Assembly: GCF_026341515.1 (NCBI RefSeq)
Contig: NZ_JAPEOK010000001.1
Coordinates: forward strand, 1,860,001 to 1,924,000
Direction of reading: 5' to 3'
DNA from: Streptomyces sp. NBC_00878
Lineage (GTDB): Bacteria > Actinomycetota > Actinomycetes > Streptomycetales > Streptomycetaceae
DNA length: 64,000 bases
Shown: piece after piece, positions 1-9,201 of the stretch
Layout of the letters: each line of letters begins with the position of its first letter
Position numbering within the stretch: the stretch's first letter is position 1
Made by a program: the position numbers and the translations under genes
Notes under the pieces: model-generated
Seen by the model: the letters and a program-made list of their open reading frames with translations, nothing else
What the model was told of the DNA's origin: nothing
Database searches by the model: none

Positions 1-305
1 CGGTAGCAGGAGGCCAGCAGCTCCGAGCGGTCCTCGCTCCGGCTGAAGACGGGGCCCACCGTGTGGATCACCCAGCGCGCGTCCAGCCTGCCCGCCGTGG
101 TGGCGACGGCCTGGCCTGTCCGGAGGCCCTTGCCATAGTGCGAGGCGCGAAGTGCGCGGCACTCGGCGAGGATCTCGGGGCCGCCGCGCCGGTGGATGGC
201 GCCGTCCACGCCTCCGCCGCCAAGCAGGGAGGAGTTCGCGGCGTTGACGATCGCGTCCACGCTCTGCCGAGTGATGTCGCCCTGGACGAGCTCGATGGTG
301 GTCAT
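1..305 (-). CDS. Macro-domain protein (O-acetyl-ADP-ribose deacetylase-like), 3' end cut by window edge
   Basis: The first 101 codons of a macro domain are visible. The protein opens with [12 protein letters not shown], followed by the conserved [19 protein letters not shown] stretch, in which the Asp-Ile-Thr, Asn-Ala-Ala-Asn and glycine-rich loop bind ADP-ribose. Macro domains of this class typically remove the acetyl group from O-acetyl-ADP-ribose or ADP-ribose from proteins; that role is inferred from the family. The ATG overlaps the TGA of the upstream oxidoreductase by four bases (ATGA), so the two are almost certainly translated together. The C-terminal part lies outside the window, so total length is unknown. 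Confidence 0.88.
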   Translation of the reverse strand, partial: MTTIELVQGDITRQSVDAIVNAANSSLLGGGGVDGAIHRRGGPEILAECRALRASHYGKGLRTGQAVATTAGRLDARWVIHTVGPVFSRSEDRSELLASCY

Positions 306-1741
306 GCCGAGTTGGACGCGCGGGCCGACTGACGCAGTCTCTTCCACACGGCCTTGGCCGCGTTGTGCCCCGACATGCCGTGCACGCCCGCGCCCGGCGG
401 GGTGGCCGAGGAGCAGATGAACACCGCGGGGTGCGGGGTGCTGTACGGGAACAGGGACAGCTTGGGGCGCAGCATCAGCTGGAGGCCGGAGGCCGCTCCG
501 CAGGCGATGTCACCGCCCACGTAGTTGGCGTTGCGCGCGGCGAGTTCGGGCGGGCCCGCCGTGGCGCGGGCGAGGACGCGGTCCCGGAAACCGGGCGCGA
601 ACCGCTCCAACTGGCGCTCCATCGCGTCCGTGAGGTCCCCGGTCCAGCCGTTCGGCACGTGGCCGTACGCCCAGAACACCTGCTTTCCGGCCGGGGCCCT
701 GGACGGGTCGACGACGCTCGGCTGCACCGTGATCAGGAACGGCACGTCGGGGGCCCGCCCCTCCTGGGACGCCGCACGCAGCGCCGTTCCGATCTCCTTG
801 CTGCTCGCGCCGATCTGCACCGTGCCGGCGGTGCGGGCTTCCTTCGCGGTCCACGGCACCGGTCCGTCGAGGGCGTAGTCGACCTTGAAGACGCCCGCCC
901 CGTACCGGAACCGCTCGTAGTACCGCCCGAAGCCCGCGATGCGGCTCAGCGCGGTGGGCGAGGTGTCGAAGACGTACGCGCGCGCGGGCGGCAGGTCGTC
1001 GAGCCGCTTGACCTCGTAGTCGGTGTGGACGGCGCCGCCGAGGTCCTTGAGGTACGCGGTGAGCGCGTCGGAGATCGACTGGGAGCCGCCGCGGGCGACG
1101 GGCCAGCCGCGGGCGTGCGCGGCCAGCGCGAAGACGAGGCCGACGGCGCCGGTCGCGAAGCCGCCCAGCGGGGCGACGACGTGCGCGACGAGTCCGGCGA
1201 ACAGCGCCCTGGCCCGGTCGTCCCGGAACCTGCGCATCAGCCACGTCGAGGGCGGCAGTCCGGCCAGGCCGAAACGGGCGAGGGTGACCGGGTCGCGCGG
1301 GAGCGCGGTGAGCGGCAGGGACATGAAGTCCCGCGCCAGGGTGTCCCAGGTGTGGGTGAAGGGCTCGACGAGCCTGCGGTACGCGCCCGCGTCGCGCGGT
1401 CCGAACGAGGCCGCCGTCTCGGCCACGGAGCGCGACAGCACGGCCGCCGTGCCGTCCGGGAAGGGGTGCGCCATGGGCAGTTCGGGCTGCAGCCACTCCA
1501 GGCCGTACCTCGCCAGCGGCATCGCCCGGAACGCGGGCGAGTTGATGGCCAGGGGGTGTGCGGCGGAGCACGGGTCGTGGCGGAAGCCGGGCAGGGTCAG
1601 CTCCTCGGTGCGGGCGCCGCCCCCGACCGTGTCGCGCGCCTCGAAAACGGCCACGGAGAAGCCTCGGCGGGCCAGCTCCACGGCAGCCGTCAGTCCGTTC
1701 GGCCCCGCACCCACCACGACGGCATCGAGCATCGACGGCAC
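302..1741 (-). CDS. FAD/NAD(P)-binding oxidoreductase of the phytoene desaturase family
   Basis: A 479-residue flavoprotein. The N-terminus carries the dinucleotide-binding motif [19 protein letters not shown] (Gly11, Gly13, Gly16) followed by an acidic residue ending the second strand, the classic FAD-binding Rossmann fold. The C-terminal region (near [20 protein letters not shown]) matches the second FAD contact of carotenoid desaturase/isomerase-like enzymes. No carotenoid or lipid genes flank it, so the substrate is unknown. The GTG start has a good ribosome site (AGGAG, seven bases upstream); an ATG three codons later is the alternative. The stop overlaps the start of the macro-domain gene, making a two-gene operon. 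Confidence 0.85.
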   Translation of the reverse strand: MPSMLDAVVVGAGPNGLTAAVELARRGFSVAVFEARDTVGGGARTEELTLPGFRHDPCSAAHPLAINSPAFRAMPLARYGLEWLQPELPMAHPFPDGTAAVLSRSVAETAASFGPRDAGAYRRLVEPFTHTWDTLARDFMSLPLTALPRDPVTLARFGLAGLPPSTWLMRRFRDDRARALFAGLVAHVVAPLGGFATGAVGLVFALAAHARGWPVARGGSQSISDALTAYLKDLGGAVHTDYEVKRLDDLPPARAYVFDTSPTALSRIAGFGRYYERFRYGAGVFKVDYALDGPVPWTAKEARTAGTVQIGASSKEIGTALRAASQEGRAPDVPFLITVQPSVVDPSRAPAGKQVFWAYGHVPNGWTGDLTDAMERQLERFAPGFRDRVLARATAGPPELAARNANYVGGDIACGAASGLQLMLRPKLSLFPYSTPHPAVFICSSATPPGAGVHGMSGHNAAKAVWKRLRQSARASNSA

Positions 1742-1850
1742 CTTCGGACTCCTTTGTCAGCCGACGGCCACTGGGGATCAGGATATGCCGGGCCTCCGAC
1801 AGTCCTGTCCCGGCCCGCCCCAGCCTCGGCCACCTTCAGCTCTGGCCCGC

Positions 1851-2009
1851 CTCAGCCCCGGTCGGTCTCAGCCCTGGCTCATCTCAGCCCTGGCGGTCTC
1901 GGCCACGGCCCGCCTCAGCCCGGACCCGCCTCAGTGACGACTCGCCTCAGCCCGGACCCGCCTCAGTCACGGCCCACCTCAGCCCTGGCCCGCCTCGGTA
2001 CCGGCCCGT
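1851..2009. repeat. 16-bp tandem repeat, about ten degenerate units
   Basis: About ten units of 15-16 bp, each beginning CTCAG or CTCGG followed by a C/G-rich half (example CTCAGCCCGGACCCGC), fill most of the 274-bp gap between the phosphatase-like gene (stop at 2016) and the oxidoreductase start (1741). Two units are identical and the rest differ by a few bases. The array begins just downstream of the phosphatase stop codon. No promoter is evident inside it; function unknown. Confidence 0.85.
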
Positions 2010-2015
2010 TGCGGG

Positions 2016-2861
2016 TCAGGCTCCGCCCGACAGCAGCCCGAGGATCCGGCGAGCCGTGGCCTCGTCCCGTGCCGCCGTGAACGGGAGCGTGTTGCCGCCG
2101 GTTATGCGGAAGGGCTCCCCCGCGAGCGTCAGGTGCGTGCCGCCCGCCTCCTCGACGAGCAGGAGCCCCGCCGCGTGGTCCCAGGCGGCTTCCCAGGAGA
2201 ACGCCGTGGCGTCCAACTCGCCCCGGGCGACGGCTAGATACTCGAGCCCGGCCGAGCCGCACGCGCGCGGCACGACGCCTGCCGTGCGCAGGCCGAGGAG
2301 CGCGCGCTTCTGGTCGTCCGTCGTGTAGTCCGGGTGGGACGTGGCCACTTCGAGGTCACGGCCGGGGGCGGGCGAGCCGGCGCGGAGGGGTTCGCCGTCG
2401 AGGAGAGCCCCCTGCCCTCGCACGGCGACCGCGAGTTCGTCGCGGGCCGGTGCGTACGTCCAGGAGGCCCGCAGGACTCCGCCCTGTGCGAGCGCGACCA
2501 GGGTGCAGAAGCCCGGGTCGCCGTGGACGAACTGGCGGGTGCCGTCCACCGGGTCGACGATCCAGACGGGCGCCTCGCCACGGATCGCCTCGTACGACGC
2601 CGGGTTGGCGTGGACCGCCTCCTCGCCGACCACGACCGAGCCGGGCAGCAGCTTGACGAGCACCTCCGTGAGGTACTCCTCGGCCTTGCGGTCGGCGTCC
2701 GTGACCAGGTCGTGCGGGCCGGTCTTCTCGTCTATCTCGTGTGCCGCGAGCTGCCGGAAGCGCGGCATGATCTCGGCGGCGGCAGCCTCGCGGACGGCCT
2801 CTTCCACGTCGGCGGTGCGGTGTGCGAGAAACTCCTCGATGGTTTCGATGTGTCCGATCAT
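2016..2861 (-). CDS. Inositol monophosphatase family protein
   Basis: A 281-residue member of the lithium-sensitive Mg-dependent phosphatase superfamily. The metal-binding signatures are present: VVGEEAV (Glu80-Glu81), WIVDPVDGTRQF (Asp103, Asp106) and, near the C-terminus, WDHAAGLLLVEEAGG. The family includes inositol-1-phosphatase, histidinol phosphatase and 3'-phosphoadenosine phosphatase; the sequence alone does not choose between them. No his or inositol genes are adjacent. The chosen ATG (encoding MIGHIETIEEF) begins where family alignments usually begin; a longer version from 2897 is possible. It lies alone, upstream of a minisatellite-filled gap. Confidence 0.85.
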   Translation of the reverse strand: MIGHIETIEEFLAHRTADVEEAVREAAAAEIMPRFRQLAAHEIDEKTGPHDLVTDADRKAEEYLTEVLVKLLPGSVVVGEEAVHANPASYEAIRGEAPVWIVDPVDGTRQFVHGDPGFCTLVALAQGGVLRASWTYAPARDELAVAVRGQGALLDGEPLRAGSPAPGRDLEVATSHPDYTTDDQKRALLGLRTAGVVPRACGSAGLEYLAVARGELDATAFSWEAAWDHAAGLLLVEEAGGTHLTLAGEPFRITGGNTLPFTAARDEATARRILGLLSGGA

Positions 2862-3062
2862 GGCTCCATGAGAGCACGCGCCACTGACAATCCCCACCCG
2901 CCCGGTGCATCACGGGTGGAATCGCCGTGAACAACCGATGTTCGGAGATCGGCGCCGTGTGAGCCGGGCCGAGGTGGCCCCGTGGCCGATCCGAGCGGGC
3001 CGCGCGGCCTGACCTGGCGGGCCCCACGGCCGATCCGGTCGGGACCTCCGGCCGGGAGGGCA

Positions 3063-5204
3063 TCAGCGCCCGACCGCGTACCCCTGCATCCCGCGCGGAT
3101 TCGCCGCCGCCGACAGCACCCCGGTCCGCGGGTCCCGTGCCACCGCGCACAGCCGTCCCTCGGACCAGGCGTCGCCGACCTGGACGTCGTGGCCGCGCCG
3201 ACGCAGCTCCGCCACCACCTCCGGGTCCGTGCGGGACTCGACGGTCACGCTGCCGGGGCGCATGCCGCGCGGGTAGAAGGAACCGGGGAAGCTGTCGTTG
3301 TGCCAGTTCGGGGCGTCGATGGCGCCCTGGAGGTCCAGGCCGCCGCGTACCTCCGAGCGCAGGGCGACGGCCAGGAAGAAGTGCAGCTGCCACTGGTCCT
3401 GCTGGTCGCCACCGGGCGTACCGAAGGCCATGACCGGCACCCCGTCCCGCAGCGCGAGCGAGGGCGTGAGCGTCGTACGCGGACGACGGCCCGGCGTGAG
3501 GGAGTTGGGCAGCCCCTCCTCCAGCCAGGCCATCTGGAGCCGGGTGCCGAGCGGAAAGCCCAGCTCGGGCACGACCGGGTTGGACTGCAGCCAGCCGCCG
3601 CTGGGCGTGGCCGCGACCATGTTGCCCCAGCGGTCGACGATGTCGAGGTGGCAGGTGTCTCCCCGGGTGGCGCCGTCCGTCGAGACGTCGGGCTCTCCGG
3701 GCACGGGCGAGGTCGGCTGCTCGGCAACGGCGGGCTCTCCCACGCCCGCCGTGCGCGCGCCCGCACCCGTGCCCGTATCCACGCCGGTTACGCCCAAGCC
3801 AGTTGTGTCCAAGCCGGTTGCGCCCGCGCTGGTTGTGCCCGAGCCCCCGGCGCCCACCGCCCCTGGCACCCCGACGCCCGTCGCGCCGCCGTCACCAGCC
3901 CCGGCTCCGGCCCGCGCCACCGTGGGCTCCCCCGCCCCCGGCACCCCGAGCGCGTCGAACCCGTACTCCTCCCCCGCGGCCACCACGCGCGCGTGCCCGC
4001 TGAGCCGCGGTGCCCGCCCGCCGGGGCTGCCCGGCCGCAGCTCGTAGGAGGCCTTCTCGCCGACCAGCGCCCGCCGCCCGGCGTTGTACTCCTCCGACAG
4101 CAGCTCCGTCAGGGGGACCTCACCCGCGTCCCCGTACCACGCCTCCCGGTCGGCCATCGCGAGCTTGCAGCCCTCGATCAGCAGGTGCACGTACTCGGCG
4201 GAGCCGTACCGCGGCAGCTCCGGCGGCAGCAGGGCCAGCTGCTGGAGGAGCGCCGGGCCCTGGCTCCAGGGACCGGCCTTGCACAGGGTCCAGCCCCGCC
4301 ACTCGTACGTGGCCGGGGCCTCGTAGGACGCGGACCAGCCGGCCAGGTCGGCCGCCGTCAGCGTGCCGGTGTGACGCTCCCCGCTGGTGTCCTTCGTGGG
4401 CCGGGCCGCCTGCCGTACCAGGGCCTCCGCGATGAAGCCCTCGCGCCAGATCCGCCGCGCGGCCTCGATCTCGGCGACCCGGTCGCCACCAACCTGGACG
4501 GCTTCGGCCTGCTGGACGGTTTCGGACTCCTCGACGGCGTTGGTCTCCTGGCCGGACTCGGCCTCCTGGGCAGTCTTCGCTTCCCGGACGGCCTCGGCTT
4601 CCCGAGCGGCCTCCGCGACCAGCCGCTTCCACGTCGCGGCCAGCGTGGGGTTCCGGAACAGCTCGCCCGGCCGCGGAGGCCGCCCGTCCGGCAGGTACAC
4701 CTCGGCCGACGACGTCCACTCGGTCTCGAAGAGCTCCCGTACCGTCTCGACGGTCTCGCCGACGCGCTCCACGGGCGCGTGCCCGTCCTCCGCGTACCCG
4801 ATGGCGTACTTCAGGACGTCCGCCAGGGACTTCGTGCCGTGGTCGCGCAGGAGCAGCATCCACGCGTCGAAGGCCCCGGGCACCGCGGCCGCGAGGGGCC
4901 CGGTACCGGGTACGAGATCCAAACCGAGTCCCCTGTAGTGGGCGATCGTGGCCCCGGCAGGTGCCACGCCCTGCCCGCACAGCACGCGCACCTCCCCGTC
5001 CGCCGGGGCGAGCACGATCGGCACCTCTCCGGCGGGGCCGTTGAGGTGCGGCTCGACGACGTGCAGCACGAATCCGGCGGCGACGGCCGCGTCGTACGCG
5101 TTGCCGCCGTCCTCCAGCACGGCCATCGCCGACTGCGAGGCGAGCCAGTGCGTGGAGGACACCATCCCGAAGGTGCCCTGGAGCGTGGGTCGGGTCGTGA
5201 ACAC
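3063..5204 (-). CDS. Gamma-glutamyltransferase family protein with two repeat-derived inserts, no signal peptide
   Basis: A 713-residue Ntn-hydrolase of the gamma-glutamyltransferase superfamily. Landmarks are the N-terminal STHWLASQSAMAVLEDGGNA segment, the putative nucleophile Thr517 in DTCHLDIVDRWGN (the Thr-x-His signature preceding the small subunit) and a glycine loop AFGTPGGDQQDQWQ. It lacks a signal peptide, unlike the second family member at 22.6-24.4 kb. It is longer than usual because of two low-complexity inserts. Residues ~196-237 are seven six-residue repeats of the EAEAVQ type. Residues ~415-510 are Gly/Thr/Ala/Pro-rich and end immediately before Thr517, at the autoprocessing junction. 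Whether the enzyme matures and acts as a transferase or hydrolase cannot be read from sequence. It is a single-gene unit. Confidence 0.85.
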   Translation of the reverse strand: MFTTRPTLQGTFGMVSSTHWLASQSAMAVLEDGGNAYDAAVAAGFVLHVVEPHLNGPAGEVPIVLAPADGEVRVLCGQGVAPAGATIAHYRGLGLDLVPGTGPLAAAVPGAFDAWMLLLRDHGTKSLADVLKYAIGYAEDGHAPVERVGETVETVRELFETEWTSSAEVYLPDGRPPRPGELFRNPTLAATWKRLVAEAAREAEAVREAKTAQEAESGQETNAVEESETVQQAEAVQVGGDRVAEIEAARRIWREGFIAEALVRQAARPTKDTSGERHTGTLTAADLAGWSASYEAPATYEWRGWTLCKAGPWSQGPALLQQLALLPPELPRYGSAEYVHLLIEGCKLAMADREAWYGDAGEVPLTELLSEEYNAGRRALVGEKASYELRPGSPGGRAPRLSGHARVVAAGEEYGFDALGVPGAGEPTVARAGAGAGDGGATGVGVPGAVGAGGSGTTSAGATGLDTTGLGVTGVDTGTGAGARTAGVGEPAVAEQPTSPVPGEPDVSTDGATRGDTCHLDIVDRWGNMVAATPSGGWLQSNPVVPELGFPLGTRLQMAWLEEGLPNSLTPGRRPRTTLTPSLALRDGVPVMAFGTPGGDQQDQWQLHFFLAVALRSEVRGGLDLQGAIDAPNWHNDSFPGSFYPRGMRPGSVTVESRTDPEVVAELRRRGHDVQVGDAWSEGRLCAVARDPRTGVLSAAANPRGMQGYAVGR
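4494..4619. repeat. In-frame 18-bp minisatellite, seven units, inside the gamma-glutamyltransferase gene
   Basis: Seven head-to-tail 18-bp units (first unit CTGGACGGCTTCGGCCTG on the plus strand) lie inside the coding sequence. Because the unit is a multiple of three, the protein gains hexapeptides such as EAEAVQ, ESETVQ and EAKTAQ, likely forming a charged helix or coiled linker. Copy number could vary by slippage without breaking the frame. Confidence 0.9.
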
Positions 5205-5295
5205 GGGGAACTCCTCACTGTGGCGCGGGCATCCGGACCGCGAGCGGGCGCCCGGCAGACGTCCGGCGATCGTACGCAGCCTGCCGCCCCCCTAA

Positions 5296-5355
5296 CCCCG
5301 AGGGCTACCCCGAGGGCTACCCCGAGGGCAGCTCGGAGGGCTACGCCGAGGGCTG
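5296..5355. repeat. 12-bp tandem repeat spanning the stop codon of the lipoprotein gene
   Basis: Five 12-bp units (consensus CCCCGAGGGCTA on the plus strand). The fourth contains the stop codon of the lipoprotein gene (TAG, 5341-5343). Being 12 bp long, each downstream unit repeats the last codons and, in the intact units, another in-frame TAG. The array looks like serial duplication of the gene's own 3' end. Confidence 0.85.
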
Positions 5356-5982
5356 CCAGGCCGTCGTCCCCAGGATGTTCTCGGGGCCGATGTCGAGTGG
5401 ATTCGGAGGCCGGACGGTCACGGTGTCGTCCCCCTTCTCCGGGGCGACGCGGAGGTACACGCCGTCCTGGTTGTGCATCCGCCAGTACAGGGCCGCGTGC
5501 GCGGTCTCGCCGGGGTCGAGGGTCACCTGTCGGGGTCCGGGATCCTCCGGTGCCATGGACACCTCGTCCGTGCCCTGGACAGTCCGTACGCCGGGGAAGG
5601 GGTCGCCCGACTCGTCGAGGACCGTGACGGACGGGTAGCCGTTCAACGTGTACCGGCGGTCACCGCAGTTGGTGACGTCGAGGCCCATGGCGCGCAGGCC
5701 CATGGCCGCGTCGCCCGCGTCGGCCCGAAAACGCAGGCCGGACGGCGGGCAGCCCTGCTCCTCCTGGACGGGTACGGACGGAGAGTGCGTGGGGATCCCG
5801 GACGGGGACGGATTCGCGGCCCGGGTCGGTATCTCCACGGTCAGCGTCTGCGTCGGTGTGGGCTTGCGCTCGGGGTTGCCCTCCCGGTCGAGCTCGGCGG
5901 AGAGCCCGCAGCCGCTCACCCCCAGCGCCAGCAGGCAGACGAGGGCGACGCTGAGGATCGATCTCGGGCGTATCGCGATCAC
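5341..5982 (-). CDS. Secreted lipoprotein, DUF4232-like domain
   Basis: A 213-residue exported lipoprotein. It has a basic N-terminus, a hydrophobic stretch and a lipobox VSGC with the lipid-acceptor cysteine at about residue 25. A Pro/Thr/Ser-rich linker (residues ~38-72) follows, then a globular domain beginning GCPPSGLRFRADAGDAAMG, with the VTNCGDRRYTLNGYPSV pattern characteristic of actinobacterial DUF4232 domains. Function is not established for the family. It starts with GTG. The 3' end is embedded in a 12-bp tandem repeat. It is not obviously cotranscribed with the two-component genes that follow in the opposite direction of numbering. Confidence 0.75.
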   Translation of the reverse strand: MIAIRPRSILSVALVCLLALGVSGCGLSAELDREGNPERKPTPTQTLTVEIPTRAANPSPSGIPTHSPSVPVQEEQGCPPSGLRFRADAGDAAMGLRAMGLDVTNCGDRRYTLNGYPSVTVLDESGDPFPGVRTVQGTDEVSMAPEDPGPRQVTLDPGETAHAALYWRMHNQDGVYLRVAPEKGDDTVTVRPPNPLDIGPENILGTTAWQPSA

Positions 5983-6031
5983 GCGCCGATCATCACACGG
6001 GACCTGGCCGGAAGCCGTCGCTCCGCTCCCT

Positions 6032-6104
6032 GTTGCCAGTCACGCACCCGTTGCCATTCACGCACCCGTTGCCAGTCACTCCACCCGTTGCCATTCACTC
6101 CACC
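6032..6104. repeat. 18-19 bp tandem repeat overlapping the response-regulator stop codon
   Basis: Four units beginning GTTGCCA(G/T)TCAC, with period 18-19 bp. The fourth overlaps the last codons and TGA (6095-6097) of the response-regulator gene. Each of the other units also contains a TCA triplet (TGA on the coding strand) at the same place, so the array copies the gene's 3' end outward. Confidence 0.85.
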
Positions 6105-6772
6105 TGCCCGCGTGCCGCGACCAGCCCCGACTCGTAGGCGAAGACGACCAGTTGGGCGCGGTCCCGGGCGCCGAGCTTGGTCATCGCGCGGCTCACATGG
6201 GTCTTGGCCGTGAAGGGGCTGATGACCATGTGGGCGGCGATCTCCTCGTTGGTCAGGCCGCGGGCGGCGAGCGCGGTGACCTCGCGTTCGCGGCGGGTGA
6301 GGCACTCCAGTCCTGGGCAGCCGGCCCGGTCCGGCGGCCGGGCCACGAACTCGCCGATCAGCGTGCGGGTGACGGACGGCGACAGCAGGGCCTCGCCGCC
6401 CGCGACGATCTCGATGGCCTTCAGCAGGTCGGCGGGCTCGGTGTCCTTGAGCAGGAACCCGCTGGCACCGGCCCGCAGCGCCTCGAAGACGTACTCGTCC
6501 AGGCCGTAGTTGGTCAGCATCACCACGCGTACGCCGGACAGTTGCGGGTCGGCGGCGATGCGACGGGTCGCCTCGATGCCCGTCATCACCGGCATCTGGA
6601 CGTCGACGAGGGCGATGTCCGGGACATGTGCGCGCACCAGCGCCAGACCCTGTTCCCCGTCGGCGGCCTCGCCGACCACCTCGATGCCGTCCTCGGCCTC
6701 CAGGAGGGCCCGGAACCCGGCCCGCATCAGGGCCTGGTCGTCGACCAGCGCGACCCTGATCAAGCCGCTCAC
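6095..6772 (-). CDS. NarL/FixJ-family response regulator
   Basis: A 225-residue regulator. The receiver domain shows the acidic pair Asp11-Asp12, the phospho-acceptor Asp57 in PDIALVDVQMP and the conserved Lys109 in FLLKD. A C-terminal LuxR-type helix-turn-helix contains LTRREREVTALAARGLTNEE and a TAKTHVSRAMTKLGARDRA recognition helix. The GTG start overlaps the stop of the histidine-kinase gene by four bases, so the pair forms an operon and very likely a cognate two-component system. The signal and target genes are unknown. The 3' end runs into a tandem repeat copying its last codons. Confidence 0.9.
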   Translation of the reverse strand: MSGLIRVALVDDQALMRAGFRALLEAEDGIEVVGEAADGEQGLALVRAHVPDIALVDVQMPVMTGIEATRRIAADPQLSGVRVVMLTNYGLDEYVFEALRAGASGFLLKDTEPADLLKAIEIVAGGEALLSPSVTRTLIGEFVARPPDRAGCPGLECLTRREREVTALAARGLTNEEIAAHMVISPFTAKTHVSRAMTKLGARDRAQLVVFAYESGLVAARGQVE

Positions 6773-7869
6773 GGCAGTTCCAGCGGCACGCGGGCCCGTA
6801 CCGAGAAGCCGCCCTCCGCGCGCGGGGCGGCGTGCAGGCTGCCGCCGAGGGCCGTGACGCGTTCGCGCATGCCGGTGAGGCCGATGCCCTCGGCAGGCGG
6901 CCGGGAGGGTTCGGCGGCGCCGTCGTCGTCAACGCGTATCGTCAACTCACGTTCCTCGTACTCCAGTTGGACGGCGACCTTGGCGGGCCCGGCGTGCCGG
7001 GCGGCGTTCGTCAGGGCCTCCTGGACGATGCGGTACGCGGCACGGTCCACGGTCGCCGCCAGCGGGCGCTCGTGGCCGGTCACGGTCAGGTCGACGGCGA
7101 GGCCGGCGGCCCTGGCGCGCTCCACGAGCAGGGCCGGGGTGCCGGTCGGCTCGTCGGTGCGCAGCACGTCGAGCGTGGCGCGCAGTTCCCGCATGGCCTC
7201 GCCGCCGGCCTCCTGGATGGCGAGCAGGGCCGGGGGTATCTCCTCGCCGCGCTTGCGTGCGAGGTGGACGGCGACTCCCGCCTGGAGCTTGACGATCGAG
7301 ATGCTGTGGGTGAGCGAGTCGTGCAACTCGCGGGCGATGCGCAGGCGTTCCTCGCCCGCCCGGCGCAGGGCCGCCTCCTCGCGGGTGCGTTCGGCCTCCA
7401 GGGCGCGCTGCTCGGTCTGGCGCAGATACGCCTGCCAGTTGCGGCCCGCGAGACCGGTGACGACGGCACACAGGAACCAGCCCGCCAGCAGCGCGGTCCG
7501 CTCGACCGTGTCGTGGGAGGTGGGTCCCGTCGCGAGACACGCCCCGAGGAACACCCCGCCCGCGGCCGCGCCCGCGGCCCGGTGCCCGGCCTGTGCCGCC
7601 GTGTGGACGGCGGCCACCACCGGGAGGGCGGCCACCGGCCCGGGCTCGGCGTGCAGCACATAGCCGGCCAGCGCGGCCGTGGTGACGACGAGCACCGCGC
7701 GAGGCGCCGTCCGGTACGCGGCCAGCGCGAGCGAACCGATCACGATCAGCGCGTAGTCGACCGGCGCCGTGTCCTCGCCGAAGGCCGCCGCGCACACCAC
7801 GATCGCGCCGATCACAACAGCGAGCGCCACGTCGGCGAGCCGCTTGAGGGTGACCTGGTCCGCGTTCAT
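6769..7869 (-). CDS. Sensor histidine kinase, NarL-partner type (HisKA_3)
   Basis: A 366-residue membrane kinase. The N-terminal ~140 residues contain four to six hydrophobic segments, then a coiled linker (residues ~150-172). The HisKA_3 dimerisation helix follows with phospho-accepting His183 in IARELHDSLTHS, then an ATPase domain with GIGLTGMRERVTALGG as the G-box. The ATG at 7869 (encoding MNADQVTLKRL) is preferred over longer upstream in-frame starts, because the upstream extension is Pro/Arg-rich and overlaps the divergent gene. It is translationally coupled to the response regulator. Confidence 0.88.
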   Translation of the reverse strand: MNADQVTLKRLADVALAVVIGAIVVCAAAFGEDTAPVDYALIVIGSLALAAYRTAPRAVLVVTTAALAGYVLHAEPGPVAALPVVAAVHTAAQAGHRAAGAAAGGVFLGACLATGPTSHDTVERTALLAGWFLCAVVTGLAGRNWQAYLRQTEQRALEAERTREEAALRRAGEERLRIARELHDSLTHSISIVKLQAGVAVHLARKRGEEIPPALLAIQEAGGEAMRELRATLDVLRTDEPTGTPALLVERARAAGLAVDLTVTGHERPLAATVDRAAYRIVQEALTNAARHAGPAKVAVQLEYEERELTIRVDDDGAAEPSRPPAEGIGLTGMRERVTALGGSLHAAPRAEGGFSVRARVPLELP

Positions 7870-8036
7870 GTCCGTACGGTAGACCGCCGCGCCGACAACG
7901 GCGTCAGCCCTGTGGACGGACCCGTGACTACTCCCGGCGCAGTAGTCCGGCGGCCGGGGCGGTCGCGTCGGCGCACCGCCAACTGCCTTCGGCCGTACGA
8001 CGCCTGGAGGCGTCCTCGGGAGCGAGGGTTCTCGGC

Positions 8037-9089
8037 ATGACCACACCCTTCAGCTACCCCTTCGCGACCACGCCCTTTCGCTACACCGAGCCTCCGCCGC
8101 CCAGGTCCGCCACCGGCCGGACCGCCGACGTCTACCGGCAGCTCTCCGAGGACTTCGGCATCGACGGTCCCGCCACCTTCGTCGTCCTGTCCTCCGCGCC
8201 CGAACTGCTCGCCGCCACCTGGGCCCTGATGCGTGAGTCGCTCCTCGCGGGCGAAGGCAGCCGCACCGGCAAGGAGTTGACCGCCCTCGGGGTGTCGCGC
8301 GCCAACAGGTGCCCGTTCTGCGTGGACGCGCACACCGTCCTGCTGCACGCCACCGGCGACCACGCCCTCGCGGAGCGCCTGGCCCGCGGCGAGACCCCGG
8401 AGAACGAGGCGCACGCGCGCCTGCTCGCCTGGGGCGAGGCAACTCGCGTCCCGGGCAGCCCTGCCCTCGCCCCGCTGCCCTTCTTCGCCCAGCACACCGC
8501 CGCGTACGTCGGCACCGCCCTGTCCTTCCACTTCATCAATCGGATCGTCTCCGCCCTGCTGACCGAGAACCTGCTGCCGGGCAACGCCCAGCGCCTCAGG
8601 CCGGTCCGCAGCCTGGTGGGCCGTTCCGTGGCGAAGACGGTGCGCCGTCGCCTCACCCCGGGAGCGAGCCTCGCCCTCCTCGACGGCGGCCCGGGCCCCG
8701 GCCCCTCCTGGGCGGCCGGAACGACGGTCGGCCCGGCCTACGCGGCGCTGCGGTCGGCGGCCACGTCGGGCGCGGGCCTGCTGACCGAGGCCGACCAGGC
8801 CCTCGTACGAGATGTCGTCGCGGCGTGGGACGGTACGCACCAGCCGCTGGTGTGGGACGCCCTGCCGGACCGGGCGGACCGGCCCGGGGCCCGGCTGGCG
8901 ATGCTGGCCGCGCTGGCTCCGTACCGGATCACCGACGAGGACGTGGCGGCATGGAAGCGGCCGCCGTACACGGACCACTGTCTGGTGCATCTCGTCGCAT
9001 ACGGGGCGTTCGCCGCCGTCGACCGCATCGAACGGGCGCTCCCCCTCGACGCGCTAATATCGCACGGGGTCACGGGCCGTCAAGGGTGA
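8037..9089 (+). CDS. AhpD/carboxymuconolactone-decarboxylase-like protein with CxxC motif
   Basis: A 350-residue protein whose N-terminal half has the alkylhydroperoxidase AhpD-like core. The motif RANRCPFCVDAHTVLLHATG contains the redox pair Cys92/Cys95 and His99, preceded by the helix ESLLAGEGSRTGKELTALGV. AhpD-like proteins reduce hydroperoxides through the Cys pair, but many family members are uncharacterised. The C-terminal half is a second, diverged helical domain without a CxxC, so this may be an internal duplication with one degenerate site. It is divergent from the histidine kinase and separated from it by ~170 bp. Confidence 0.78.
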   Translation: MTTPFSYPFATTPFRYTEPPPPRSATGRTADVYRQLSEDFGIDGPATFVVLSSAPELLAATWALMRESLLAGEGSRTGKELTALGVSRANRCPFCVDAHTVLLHATGDHALAERLARGETPENEAHARLLAWGEATRVPGSPALAPLPFFAQHTAAYVGTALSFHFINRIVSALLTENLLPGNAQRLRPVRSLVGRSVAKTVRRRLTPGASLALLDGGPGPGPSWAAGTTVGPAYAALRSAATSGAGLLTEADQALVRDVVAAWDGTHQPLVWDALPDRADRPGARLAMLAALAPYRITDEDVAAWKRPPYTDHCLVHLVAYGAFAAVDRIERALPLDALISHGVTGRQG

Positions 9090-9201
9090 GTACCTGTCAC
9101 CGCGCGGCCACGGAGTGAGTTTGGCACTACCGTCCCACAGGCAGGCATGTGACACTGGCGTCCCGTCCGCTGTGCGGACTCTCCGCACCGTCCCCCACGA
9201 A

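Noticed and set aside
8037..9089. Assignment as a beta-ketoadipate carboxymuconolactone decarboxylase
   Set aside because: The CxxC-x3-H motif points to the AhpD-like redox branch, and a genuine decarboxylase domain is present in the fused protein at 32.3-33.6 kb.
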